Assembly: GCA_000507305.1 (NCBI GenBank) | Contig: DF239949.1 | Location: 4,776 to 68,775 of the forward strand | From: Breviolum minutum Mf 1.05b.01 | Lineage: Eukaryota; Sar; Dinophyceae; Suessiales; Symbiodiniaceae | Length of the DNA: 64,000 nucleotides | Direction of reading: 5' to 3' | Shown: in pieces, positions 46,261-57,018 of the stretch | How positions within the stretch are numbered: the first letter of the stretch is position 1 | Layout of the letters: the number at the start of each line of letters is the position of its first letter | Position numbers and translations under genes: made by a program | Notes under the pieces: generated by a model | Database searches by the model: none | What the model saw: only the letters and a program-made list of their open reading frames with translations | What the model was told of the DNA's origin: nothing

Positions 46261-46591
46261 CACCCTCTTGGTTTGCTTCGAGCGTTTCAATTGTTGTTGA
46301 TCATATTCTCCCACTCCATCCGCTTAACACTAACGGTCTCTTCTGAAGAGTTGCAGCGCTGTGCTTGTGGCAGCTCGCCCTTGAAATTGACGTTGATATG
46401 TTGATGCTAAAAGGGAATTCAAACCCAAAGAAACTAAAGCCACGAATGCATGGAAAGGGTTGAAGGAGTGGTGGTTTGCTCCTCAACCTTCGGGATGCAA
46501 TGAGACCCGAAGCATCCCGAAGCCCTCGCAATTTTCGAAAGCATTCTGTTGCCAAACTCGCCCGTCTTTCACCAAAGCCTTTGCTTGATGC

Positions 46592-46617
46592 CTTGAGCCA
46601 AACTGAGCCAACGAACT
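46592..46617 (-). other. possible relic of the dinoflagellate spliced leader
   Basis: The minus strand reads TTGGCTCAG then TTTGGCTCAAG. The second matches the 3' end of the dinoflagellate spliced leader (..TTTTGGCTCAAG) over eleven bases; the first is a partial repeat of the same end. Tandem truncated relics are known from genes re-inserted from mRNA. A short chance match cannot be excluded. Confidence 0.4.
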
Positions 46618-47189
46618 CCGCATGATGCAAACTGCTTCGCAAGCCCGTGGCCTTTCATGCTCTCACTGAAGACGCCTTATAAACCATGCTAGGAAATTGG
46701 ACAACATGAGCAGAGACCCTTTTTTTTTCAGCTGTGATGGCTAAGCAATGCTGAGCTGTTCGCGAGGACATGCTGTCAAAACTGTGCAGCGCGCTTAAAA
46801 CGGCCCGGCCAAGGTCAAGTTTTGGCTGAAACAAAAGACTAACATGCCATTGATGAAACTTGCACCACTAGGGGTGGTTTTTCAGCACTTTGAATCCCTG
46901 TCAATTTGATAGTCTCTATGTTGCTGCTGGATATTTTCATGTTCAAAAGTAGACATGCAAGATCCGATTTGTGGATGGCCGTGTTCTTTAAGACCGTTTG
47001 ACATGACATGACCACGTCATCTGACCATAACAAGCTTCCCTGGGTGATGATACACCTCGGAGCTGTACAAAAATAAAAGCTGGCCATGATCAAATAATCG
47101 AACTTTAACAACCACAGGCACCGAGATACATTCCAAAAGTGAACAGCATGCTGCTTTGGGAAAAAAAACATGGGCAAAGTTGGATCCAC

Positions 47190-48090
47190 CTCTCTGTTTC
47201 AAAGCTTAAACTCCAATTCTCTTAGATGCTTTTGGTTTAGGGTGCCAATGGTGTGTGGTTTCAGCTGGCCTCCACAAACTCTCTAGACAGTTAGTAGTAG
47301 ACCTTCACATGCAAAACTAGGTTGGGTGCTTTTTCCGCGTCAAGGTTGTTTCAAATGACTGCGAATTAAAGAGATTCTCTCATAGGACCTGAACTGAGAC
47401 TTCAAAGCGTTTTGAAGTTCCAAGCATCGACAAAAAATCCCAGTCATCCTTGTTTTGGAGGGGACATAATGGATGCTCAGAAAATTGATGTCTCATCTCC
47501 TGGAAGGGGTACAAAGGTCAGAGATGTTTGGCAATTTCAGTTGTAAAGCACTTGGAGGTATTTGAAGCTGTTTGAGAAAATTGGGTTCATAAAGTTGGGG
47601 AAGGTTTAAGTTGGAGCTATCAATACCAATGCACTCGCTACTCGCTAGCTTACTGGTCAGTAGTGACTCATCACTTCGTCAGGGAATCCTCCCAAAGAAG
47701 GTCAAGTGTTTAGCTGCAATTTCAGACCTGTCAAAGAGCATGCTAATATGAAATTACTTTCTGTGTATCTAAGTCCCACTAGCGGTGAACCTTCCAAAAT
47801 CCATGTAAGAGCCCTACTAGAAATAAACTCTGTCAGTGCGAAACCGGCTCCTACTCACTGAAGGACAACTCTACCTGCTGATGATTCGTTGATATCTTCC
47901 TGAATCACCTTCCCATCTGTAGATGCTCACTTTCACTGGTCACATAGTGTTTTGGGGACTTTAAAATCGGAAGGATTCACAACAGTCCTGGACCTCAATT
48001 CAAATCCAACATGACTCTCCCAGAAAAAAAGGCCTTCCAAAAAAGAATGCTTGGAGACCACAGTATACTGGGTTACTGTCCTATTGGGAA
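47190..48090. other. no gene recognised
   Basis: No exon could be supported. Confidence 0.4.
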
Positions 48091-48092
48091 TT

Positions 48093-48193
48093 AATACTGT
48101 TGATGGAGCATCACTTGATAGGTAGTTCATCACATTGTTTACCGGGTTTTATACATCTCAAGTGGTGCAGGATTTCTGAACCATCAACAGTAT
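48093..48193. repeat. MITE-like repeat, family A, intact copy
   Basis: ATACTGTTGATGG at the left and its perfect inverse CCATCAACAGTAT at the right, with CAAGTGGTGCAGGATTTC inside the right arm. It defines family A. Confidence 0.85.
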
Positions 48194-48254
48194 GTTCCTT
48201 TTGGAGGTTTGAGGTCCTATCATTTTTCAGTTCATCTTTCGAAAGGGACGGATC

Positions 48255-48390
48255 TCCTCCATGCCACCTCCAATGATTGCTCGAAATGACATAGGAGGCA
48301 AAGATTCCGGCAACGAGCCGGCCAAACACTTGATGAACAGCCTCGGAACAACAGGACTCAACGGTGCCAAGAAGGTGGAATTGGTGAAAG
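48255..48390 (-). CDS. exon candidate, unrecognised
   Basis: STFLAPLSPVVPRLFIKCLA then GSLPESLPPMSFRAIIGGGM. The frame is open and protein-like. A plus-strand ORF overlaps but lacks splice logic. Confidence 0.4.
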
Positions 48391-48664
48391 TGTTGAAGTT
48401 AATGCAAATGTTTTTTAGTGGCACAAGATGTAACCTAGTTAACCAGTTTGCCATTTATTTCATGGTACCTTTTTGGAGGGTGCCAGGCAGTTCTTTGAGC
48501 ATTCTTAGGTTCATAACCTGGCTTGCCACCACCCAGTTACCTCAGCTTGTATACTGGTTCAAGACTTTCCTGAAACATTACGTTACTGTATGTTCCTGTA
48601 CCTGCTTGAATCTCATATTTATAAACCAGGTGTCAATGGGTTTTCTCTGTAAACCTCGGCCCCA

Positions 48665-48842
48665 CCATCTCAAGAAACAACTTAACTACCCGAACTTTGT
48701 AACCGCCATCCTCATCTTGCGTCCCAAGTGGCCGACCACAACCCTTGGCTTTCAAGAAGCCACGGCAACCTTTCCCACGTGTCTCACGTGCCAAAATCAT
48801 CAAGCGAAAGGGGAGTGGCTGAGGAAGACCTGGCACCGTCCT
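48665..48842 (-). CDS. exon candidate, unrecognised
   Basis: LPQPLPFRLMILARETRGKG, CRGFLKAKGCGRPLGTQDED and VRVVKLFLEMVG in one frame. Confidence 0.4.
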
Positions 48843-49274
48843 TAGAGAATCCAAATGCGGGGGCCTTGACAATAGAGACTATGCCTATAAGGATTTAAAA
48901 CACATATCATCATATATCAGCACAGATACATGGATTGTACCTGATACTAACTCACTACTTTATGATGTAACTGTTTATGCGGCAATGAAATGCTGTTGGA
49001 GAAGAGGCTTGGGAAGTTTCAGGATGGCAACATGGGAGGATGGCAAGCTGAAAATGTATGATATTGAGACATAGCGACCTGCGTGAGTGGTGAACATCCA
49101 ATGAATCAAACACGTGGATTCCTGGATGGTGCGTAATCATAAGATTGATTTTCAAGTGATCACATGAGTATATATAGATATGTAAATGATGCATAACAAT
49201 TCTATATACATGAACATCTAATTGAGTACGCAAAATATAGACAGATCATACCTATCATAAATATGATAAATACC

Positions 49275-49405
49275 TAACACGTATCGCTGATGTTACACCG
49301 CGATATGTCTGCTTGGGATGAACCCCAACTTTCATCTCGGACCACTGCTTATTGACCCCAAGGTGCAGTTCGAACTCCGGACTGAGAATCCTCAGGTCTT
49401 GGTGC
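49275..49405 (-). CDS. exon candidate, unrecognised
   Basis: DLRILSPEFELHLGVNKQWS then EMKVGVHPKQTYRGVTSA. The open frame looks like a beta-rich segment. Confidence 0.45.
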
Positions 49406-49983
49406 GAAGTTTACGGGTAGTTGAGGATCTGGTGGTTTAAGTCAATGATTGCTTGGTGGTAAGTTGATGTTTCAGCAGGTTGATAATGAAGCCCATCCTA
49501 GGCCCTAGGATTCTTGATTAGACAAGGATTTCGGCACTGGAAAGATGCCTGGTAAACAACCAACAAACTAACTACCAACTGAATCCAACTAATAGAGCAC
49601 TGAAGGAAAAAAAAGAAACAGGTATATCAAGAAAAGATGGGTTTGAGACCATTGTCCTGAATTTGTTCGACTTTCAAGCATCCTGGTACCAAATAGAAGT
49701 GAAACTGTGAAACTTCCATCTATGGAGCTGCAGTTTGTTGAACCTAGAAAGGACTGTTGAAAATAGCTTTGTAAAGTACCTTCCTTTTCAGTACGGAATG
49801 CCCTTCCCCTGTCCAGAGTTTAAAGTGCAAACAAGATCTGTAAAGTCAGATCAACGACTTGTGAAACTATGACCTGCTCACCGTAATTCCATTCATTCAT
49901 CGCAAGATAGTACCCATCATCAAACCACGCGATATACCTGCACCTCCTGAGATCTGTAAAACATTCTTATAAAAAGGAGTATC

Positions 49984-50079
49984 TAGGTGGTGGTTTCAAC
50001 CCATTTGAAAAATATTAGTCAAATTGGATCATTTCCCCAGGGAGGTGTGAAAATAAAAAACATTTGAAACCGCCACCTA
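49984..50079. repeat. MITE-like repeat, family B, intact copy
   Basis: TAGGTGGTGGTTTCAACCC at the left, TTTGAAACCGCCACCTA at the right. It defines family B. Confidence 0.8.
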
Positions 50080-50224
50080 AGTATGCTTCGAGTTCCTCAT
50101 GGTTCCCACCCAGACCTTCAGCCTCGCCTCCATTGTGAATAATATGATCTTATTGATGCGACGCAAAATCCTGAATAAGACCCCCTTACTTGTAGAAGCT
50201 ACCCATCATAACCTAGAAGCCAAA

Positions 50225-50405
50225 TTTTCACACATAATTGACCAACAACAAGGAGAAACAAGAGCAACATCTGGCACAAAATCGAGCAAAGACTCTGCTT
50301 CTCTTGGGTCTCCAACTTCCTTCCATCCACCTTCCAATGTATGAACTCTTTGCCACCTGGAATAGCCAAAAAGGCGGGAAACAAGCCACCTGTGACCATA
50401 CAATG
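50225..50405 (-). CDS. exon candidate, unrecognised
   Basis: A TCACAG acceptor precedes two open frames. One reads GLFPAFLAIPGGKEFIHWKV, the other WLVSRLFGYSRWQRVHTLEG. The frame was not decided. Confidence 0.35.
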
Positions 50406-50879
50406 GGTCCGGGCCCTGGAGAAAGGGTAAGCTACATGAATCATATCTAATATGCATTTTTGGAACATCCCTAGTGCTTTAGATTCTTATTAAAGCACAC
50501 CTTTGGAGAATCCATTGTGTATTTTCAGGTTGCAATGGTTATGCAATTTTAGAAAAAGTATTGTTTGAAAGAAGTTGGTCTGTTTTGGGCTGTGAAGGGG
50601 GTTGCCGTCCATCAAGGTGCTCTGGATGCTTCATCCATCTTGAAAAAATCAATCAGCATAGAACGCCTTTCATCAAGGACTGGTCAACAAATTCAATCTT
50701 GCCCCTCCCTTTGATAAAGCTGCATATAGCAATACAATAAATGTATCAATATACGGACACATACATGTGTAAGCATAATAAATATGCAACTATATGAAAA
50801 TCGCATTAATATATATACATATATTTCTAGATATAAATATATTATATGTATACCCACCAACTAAGACATCATCAGTTTG

Positions 50880-51095
50880 TGGTGCCTTCAATCCAGTGAG
50901 GTATTGAAGTGTACTGGAGATGAAGCATGTTTAATGGATTTTTACAGACCCATTCCATCACATTCCCTGGATTTGGGGAGGAACTCCCAAAGAACAGTGC
51001 CGTCCATGTAAGGCGGGGCTTGATATCCTCCAATAGGTCAAACCTACTCCACCGGCCAATCCTAAGGCTACTTGTACAGTATTCATCCAAACTCC
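50880..51095 (-). CDS. exon candidate, unrecognised
   Basis: GSLDEYCTSSLRIGRWSRFD, LLEDIKPRLTWTALFFGSSS and VMEWVCKNPLNMLHLQ in one long open frame. It may be a later exon of the TFDSYE-repeat gene. Confidence 0.45.
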
Positions 51096-51199
51096 CCAAG
51101 GAGAAACGAATCCTAGAATTGAAAGTTGGACATCAGCTTGTCTAATTTGGGGATGCGGATCTTCAATTTCAATGATGCGGTATATTTATTTAGCATGCA

Positions 51200-51385
51200 A
51201 AGATATGTGACAAGCTTCATAGTGGAAGCTTCTGAAACATCAGAATGTTTGCTGCACCACTTGCCTTGGATTGTGGTGGTCAATGGTGCTGTACCCCTTG
51301 GTGTCACCCCTGGTGTGCCAGTCGCATTGCTGCACTGGTCCGAGAAGGCCGTGGATCTGTCCTTGGGAAATGGGACCATCATTCC
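51200..51385 (-). CDS. probable exon of the TFDSYE-repeat gene
   Basis: PFPKDRSTAFSDQCSNATGT and TAPLTTTIQGKWCSKHSDVS. RSTAFSDQ resembles a diverged copy of the T-F-D-S-[FY]-E motif of the exons upstream. Confidence 0.45.
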
Positions 51386-51484
51386 AAATCCCAGGGGTCA
51401 GGAAGGTTACAAGAAACGCAGAACCTTCATAATCATGCGCAATCTGTACATCATTGAAATAAGATCACCTTCAGCATCCTTCAC

Positions 51485-52911
51485 ATCCTAATGATCTTGA
51501 AACATGAAAACATCATTACTGGCCAACCAATCCCAGTCTCTGACTTCTGAGCTGTCATCATGTCGGCAGCGGGAGGCACCGGCCGACCCATCAAAACTGG
51601 CATGGGCGGCGCACCATGTTCAAAGCTATCAAAGGTGGAAAGTCTACTCCAATGGGCTTCAGTCACATCCTGCATGCCACACTCTGGACCGGGCGGCACC
51701 ACAGTGATGTTGCATGGTGGGGATGGAGCATCCTCAAAGGAGTCCTGGGTCGTGAAAAGGGTGTTTTCATAAAACTGCAGCAGTTGTAGTCTACTCCCAT
51801 CACCTCCCAAAGGTAGTTACAATGAGTACACCGTTTCAGGTTCCACTCGTTTCACTAGTTGGATATGGAGCCGATGAAACTTTAAACATATGAAACTTGC
51901 CGGCTGTGAAAAAATCCCATCCATATATATATATTATATATAATCTATGTTTTTGATCTTATCTCTGTGTTCAAGAAAGGAATCCCCTAAGCAAGTACTC
52001 AAATATCATCTTAACATCCATGACTCACAAAATCAAATGATGGATTCCTTCGAATATCAAATATCCATCAAATATCATCCATCATCAAATATCATGAAAC
52101 ATCCATGAATTCAACGGCCGAAAATCAAACGTTGACACCTTCTGCATGTCTGAGGAAGAGTGAGCCACAGGAGTGCCATCGTCTGTTGGTGCCAAGCGCT
52201 CAAAGGCTTGCACACGTTCAAAGTACTCCAACGTGGATACCTACCAGAAATAACAATGGTAACAGTAAGTAACCCTATGACCAGGCCATGATGAAAGGGA
52301 TGCCATGAAAATGATCTCAATCAGAATAAGAAACAAAAAAACAAAGAAAAATATGCATGTTCCAAAGGAAAGTCATCTAGAAACTAATGGGGTATACAAA
52401 ACTCAAGATCAAACAAACATCTTCCACCATCTTTAACTAACATGTTTACCTTACTACAAAAGCTACCATTTTTTCATGTGAAATTTTTCAAACTCGGTCT
52501 CCGACCTTGTTGACCGGCTTGAGCTCCTCATCGGGATCGTTGGCTTCATAGGAGTCAAATGTCCTCCAAGGTACCACTGGTTCTTCATCTTCATCCTCAT
52601 AGGAATCATAGGTCTTCCATCGCATGATCGGCATCTCCTCTGCCTCGAAACGGCAAACAAGTCCATCCCCCCGTTTTTTACTGGGAAAAAATGGAATCAC
52701 AAAAAACTGACTTTGAAAGAGTAATTAATCCGTAAATTTGTAAAACATCCTATATGTCTCTACTATAAAACCACTATAATATCTACAGATATGTCCACAT
52801 AATTCCCGGACATGCTTCCCATGAAACCTGGTGAAACCCACCATCCTCACCCCATCTCGACGCCTCCTGCGAAGCCTTGTCCGACTCCGCCACCTCCGCG
52901 GGCTCCGACAT
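51485..52911 (-). CDS. acidic protein with T-[FY]-D-S-[FY]-E motif repeats
   Basis: The ATG is at 52911. Exon 1, 52911-52851, reads MSEPAEVAESDKASQEASRW. Exon 2, 52639-52506, has RWKTYDSYEDEDEEPVVP then WRTFDSYEANDPDEELKP. Exon 3, 52240-52139, has VSTLEYFERVQAFERL. Exon 4, 51774 to about 51540, has FTTQDSFEDAP and LSTFDSFEHGAPP. All four junctions keep phase. Five copies of the consensus [WVFL]-x-T-[FYLQ]-[DE]-[SY]-[FY]-E, about 20-55 residues apart in acidic, proline-containing linkers, suggest a disordered protein with repeated short linear motifs, perhaps docking or tyrosine-phosphorylation sites (inference). I know no family with this repeat. Further exons (51.2-51.4, 50.9-51.1 kb) probably follow. 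Confidence 0.65.
51540..51774 (-). CDS. exon 4 of the TFDSYE-repeat gene
   Basis: CTGCAG acceptor; FYENTLFTTQDSFEDAPSPP, then WSRLSTFDSFEHGAPPMPVL. Donor not decided. Confidence 0.65.
52139..52240 (-). CDS. exon 3 of the TFDSYE-repeat gene
   Basis: GGTAG acceptor; VSTLEYFERVQAFERLAPTD then DGTPVAHSSSDMQK; donor AAG|GTGTC. 34 codons, phase 0 at both ends. Confidence 0.65.
52506..52639 (-). CDS. exon 2 of the TFDSYE-repeat gene
   Basis: GGCAG acceptor; EMPIMRWKTYDSYEDEDEE, then PWRTFDSYEANDPDEELK; donor AAG|GTCGG. 134 bases, with two clean motif copies 21 residues apart. Confidence 0.7.
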
Positions 52912-53004
52912 TGTGCCGTGGACGGCCACGTCCGATAAATCTCCGCGTCCTGGCGGTTTGCCAGAAAAAAAAAACGGGGATCCTGCCAAAACGGTTTATG
53001 GTAG

Positions 53005-53150
53005 ATATAGATAAATATATATATAAATACATCTATATATATACATATATATATATATACATATATTTATATACATATATATATATGTATGATAGTATAT
53101 AAATATATGATGAATTATGATAGTACGTATATATATATATATATACATAT
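53005..53150. repeat. (TA)n-rich low-complexity tract
   Basis: Nearly continuous ATATAC/ATATAT repeats for about 145 bases, just upstream of the TFDSYE gene start. Confidence 0.9.
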
Positions 53151-53899
53151 CCCCCAAGGGTTTCGAACCCAACATGGAACCCAAATTTGATGAAGGTGTG
53201 GTTCAGATGATTGTCCTTTTCTAAGCAAGGTGAATGAAGGTGATTTGAAAAGCTTCCATTTTGATTTTTCCATTGTGTATACGCCCCCGCAAAGAACAAC
53301 CAGGAATCTAAGATCCTTTAAGATACCTTTCAGTCGATGATTTTTTACTACCTTTCCTTTTCCCGAGGCGAAGGTGTGTCTTAGTTCCCTGAGGGGATCA
53401 CCTAATCACCACCTATGCCTTCTTTTCTAAGCTTGTGTCTGCATTATGCACTAGTAGCAACAAAATACATCTGTGTACCTGCGTGTGTATGTGTATGCAA
53501 ATATGTATAGAGTAATGATGTAGACGTGGGTGTAGAAAAGTGTAGAATAGGGTCAGAACAAAAGTGATAAAGTGTACCAAATAATATGCCGTTTGTTTTT
53601 GCCCTGCTTCCAACAGGTTGCTGTTGATTGCGCTGCAAGTCTGCATCCGATAACAAAAACATACTGGGTGCTTATAGAAACATGCATGCCTTTGTCAGCA
53701 CACGTGGTTTCTTTATCTACCTATCTACTTTAGTTTTATCTGTTCCAAGCATGAGGAAATTTGAGACAACCAAGGACCATAAAGGCATCATGACATGCTT
53801 GACATACTACCCAGAAAAGGGCTCAAAAAGATTCAAAACAAAAAATGTCACAACAAGCTCTTGCAAGGTAGAGCATTCCAATGCACCATGACAACAGGG

Positions 53900-54150
53900 A
53901 CATGATATCTAGTGCACGGATCGTGACATCTCACCATGGCCATGGCCATTTTGTATTCCCAGCCGCCTGCTTGCAGGAAGGTGTTCACCACAAAAACTTC
54001 GGTGCTGCCGAAGGTCAGTACAGGCTTGGATTCCTTGGATTGGAACGACATTGCGCTCCTTTTGGAAATCGTCCCTCCGGTTGGCTGTTTGAAATGGTCT
54101 TCGATTTGCGCTTGCTGTTTGAAGCTTCCCAGCCAAAGAGGCAGCAAACG
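53900..54150 (-). CDS. exon candidate, unrecognised
   Basis: LWLGSFKQQAQIEDHFKQPT, GGTISKRSAMSFQSKESKPV and STEVFVVNTFLQAGGWEYKM in one frame. The opposite strand is also open, so strand is taken from the neighbours. Confidence 0.35.
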
Positions 54151-54324
54151 GCGCATTTAAATTTGAAGAATGGAAGTGTCTCTCATGTACAGTATGACTA
54201 TGCCATCTCAGCTACTACAACACTCAAACATGTCAAGCCAGAATAGGATTCCAAATTATATGTGGCTGAATGCATCTTGAAGAGCACTTACATCACAGGC
54301 AATTCGTGCTTTTTCCGCTGTTCA

Positions 54325-54476
54325 TCCAAAAGAACCCAAACACGTCGTAATCAGTGCGTCAGTGTCCGTGTCATCCACCACCCTCTCCCGTGCATTTTCA
54401 TAACTCGCTACAACTGTACATCGAGAGTTGCGGGCCGCCCCTTGCAAACCAAGAGCCGCTAATTTTGCGTCAATCA
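54325..54476 (-). CDS. exon candidate, possible gene start
   Basis: MIDAKLAALGLQGAARNSRC, TVVASYENARERVVDDTDTD and ALITT, from an ATG. A second frame downstream reads VWVLLDEQRKKHELPVM and stops. These are either two exons or a frameshifted relic. Confidence 0.45.
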
Positions 54477-55034
54477 TGGCAGGGCCGGTTGGAAAGAATC
54501 AAAACATCACATTGACATCTGCCAGGAATAAACTCGCACACCTGTAGTTTATGGAACATGACAATCCCATCATTACAAGCCAACAAAATACCAACCTGCC
54601 TGCTGGCTGCAAACACTGTACAATCTCACCGCCATATGCTGGAAGCTCGAAGGTCTCACAGCCAAAAAAATGTCATACGTAAAACGGATTTCTTGGAGCC
54701 GTCAACAGGGGACGGCTCTATCAAGGGTGTGAATGGATGAAGCGCCATAAGCCATGAATTGGTTGTGTTTAAATTCCGTGAAGCAGATAAAAACATGCTG
54801 AATAAATCATCTTCAAAAACCAACAACCCTTGTATCATCTCTCATCCATCGGACACACACACATGAAGTGGAAACTACATGCAACTACTCTTGCTACAGA
54901 AATATTTCGTCATCTCACTGCCCCATCATTTCACCTGCAAGGTTCTCTGCAATAGAGGTTCAGTAACACTTGCACATCTTCAGCAACCAAAAATCAGGTT
55001 GAGTGAGATATGCTGCCAGGGTGTGATGTCTGCA

Positions 55035-55110
55035 ACTTCGACATGTCCAGAGCTGCGTCCAAAAACAACGACGTCGCTTGCACCGTGCCTTCAAACAGAT
55101 CCCCTTGTCA
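55035..55110 (-). CDS. exon candidate, unrecognised
   Basis: TGAAG acceptor, TVQATSLFLDAALDMSKLQT, with G/C-rich third positions. Confidence 0.35.
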
Positions 55111-55774
55111 TGCAAGTACAAATCCAGCCGAAGAGGAAACCTCAAATGAATTGGACATTGAATTACCAAGGTTCTTGGCCCAAGGTCACCTGAATTGGCT
55201 CATCTTTCCGAATGGTTTCACAGTTTGAAGAAAGTCCAGTTCATGGGACTCCAAGAAGTAATTCAGTCAAACGATGTCAAAATGATGGGTAAGTGACGGT
55301 GATGAGACTGTTCCTTTGCACCTTCGTGTTTTGGATCATCTAAGTTTACACTATGTATATATATATATACACACACACTTTGCCCGTAGCTTAGCGCAGT
55401 GTTATTGTTCTAGTTTCTATCACTGTATCTTATATCTCTATCTTTTGTATTGTTCCATTTGCCTTGTTGACATCCATCTAGCCGCCAGGAATCAATTTGT
55501 CAAACCTGGCTGCAGCAAATGGGGTGCAACTTAACTCTGGAATGTTTGCCCTAAGAACTGCTCAACACCTACAGCTACTGATTCCAGGTGGCCAGAAATA
55601 TGGCATGTTGCTTCAAGAATTTGTGGGGGAGACCTTACCAAACTGTTGAATTCCACAAAATCCATCAAAATCCACCACTTGGGGCACTTGCTTTTTACCA
55701 AAACAACACTGGCTATCACTCTTCAAAAAAAACACTACGTAATTACTGCTATCCAAAAAAAAAAGCTTCCACCA

Positions 55775-55862
55775 GCAGTTCGACCGAACCAAGTGACTTC
55801 CCCAAGCATTGGACCCGTCTCCTTCAGGCAAAGCCTCTACAGGTGGAACCACTTTCACCTGC
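55775..55862 (-). CDS. weak exon candidate
   Basis: VKVVPPVEALPEGDGSNAWG then SHLVRSNCWW is open. Unknown. Confidence 0.3.
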
Positions 55863-56683
55863 CATCGTGGCCTCTTAGCCAGAGACCTCGGGTTTTTCAG
55901 CGGATTCCCCCAGCGGACTTTCCGCAGGATGGCTCATGAAACATTTGTTAGGATCGGGAATCCCAACTTTTATCAAACATTTAGCAGATTTACTTGTGAT
56001 TTTAATTACTTTTTGTAGGGAAGTGAGTTTGATTTATATGGATACTGTAATTACATATTCCAGTTCAGATCTGTAATTTCATCACCTTGTTATACCTTGG
56101 ATCCAGGATCAAAATCATTGAAGCTGAAACTAGTACAAGAGCAGATTGCAGGTTGCAAAACCCATCCCTATAAAGGCCCCATGTCAAAGCGCGAAGATAA
56201 CCAACGAAGCAACAAACGCCAAACACACCAAAGATGTTCCGGCAACATCTTTAAGACCCAAAAATTTCTCCCCACTTCCCTTACACCCTGCATCTTTCGT
56301 TACATCCCAGCAGCTCACCGAGAGGCTCTTCATTCTTGCTGGATGTATTTTGGTCTGTCAGTTCTTGCATTCGCTCCAAATGTCGTAGCCGTGGATTTGA
56401 CAAATACTCCACCTGTGGGGATCGACATCCTTGGCCAAAACTCGCCACTGCCAAAAGGTATAGCCACGTAAGGAACTATTATCAACCAATACAAAAACAT
56501 ATCATGAGAAAGGATGTGTCATCTATGAAAATCATCATATATCCTCTGCTCTCAACTGGGAGGTTTCCCCCCCCCCAAAAAAAAAGACATGGAAACATGA
56601 CAGGTTGTATTCGCAGCAAGAATTTTTACTGTGATTTTACAGAAAACATGAATCCCGGAGTTCTCTTCATTTTTGCCTTACCC

Positions 56684-56780
56684 TCCTGGGAAGTAACATA
56701 GCCCCCCTGAAAAATAGGCCATCCCAAAAAGGAAAGTAGTCTACCAACCATCACTTTTCAGGGGCGAAACGTTAAAATTC
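56684..56780. repeat. MITE-like repeat, family D/E composite
   Basis: TACCCTCCTGGGAAGTAACA, then CCCTGAAAAATAGG, then CTTTTCAGGGGCGAA. It looks like a family E element inserted into or fused with a D end. Confidence 0.5.
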
Positions 56781-56789
56781 GGGTGGAGG

Positions 56790-56910
56790 TACCCTCCTGG
56801 GAACTAACAGATCCCAACTATGGAAAAGGAATTAAAATCATGTTTCCAGCTACTTTTCAGAGGCAAATATGTTAGTTATTGTTAGTTACTATTTGTTTCC
56901 CTGGAGGGTA
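56790..56910. repeat. MITE-like repeat, family D copy at the end of endonuclease V
   Basis: TACCCTCCTGGGAACTAACA at the left and CCCTGGAGGGTA at the right. Its right end lies inside the last reading frame of endonuclease V and provides the stop. Confidence 0.75.
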
Positions 56911-57018
56911 CCCTCCTGCCCCCCCAGCCCCCCATCCTCCATTCGTCTTTGGAAACCCCCCCGGGGCCTCATGACCTTCGTTCCATGCCTTGACGGCGCG
57001 ACGGCTACGAAGGTCTGC
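56872..57018 (-). CDS. ENDOV: endonuclease V last exon
   Basis: GCAGAG acceptor, ADLRSRRAVKAWNEGHEA, then a glycine-rich tail, YPPGKQIVTN and TAA. The last thirteen codons, stop included, come from the MITE at 56790-56910. Confidence 0.75.
   Translation of the reverse strand, partial: ADLRSRRAVKAWNEGHEAPGGFPKTNGGWGAGGAGGYPPGKQIVTNNN

Noticed and set aside
48261..48845. Plus-strand ORF of 194 codons
   Set aside because: It opposes two protein-like minus-strand segments within a minus-strand block, lacks any motif, and its second half has a random composition.
53005..53300. Tyrosine/isoleucine-rich ORFs on both strands
   Set aside because: They are translations of the TA microsatellite.
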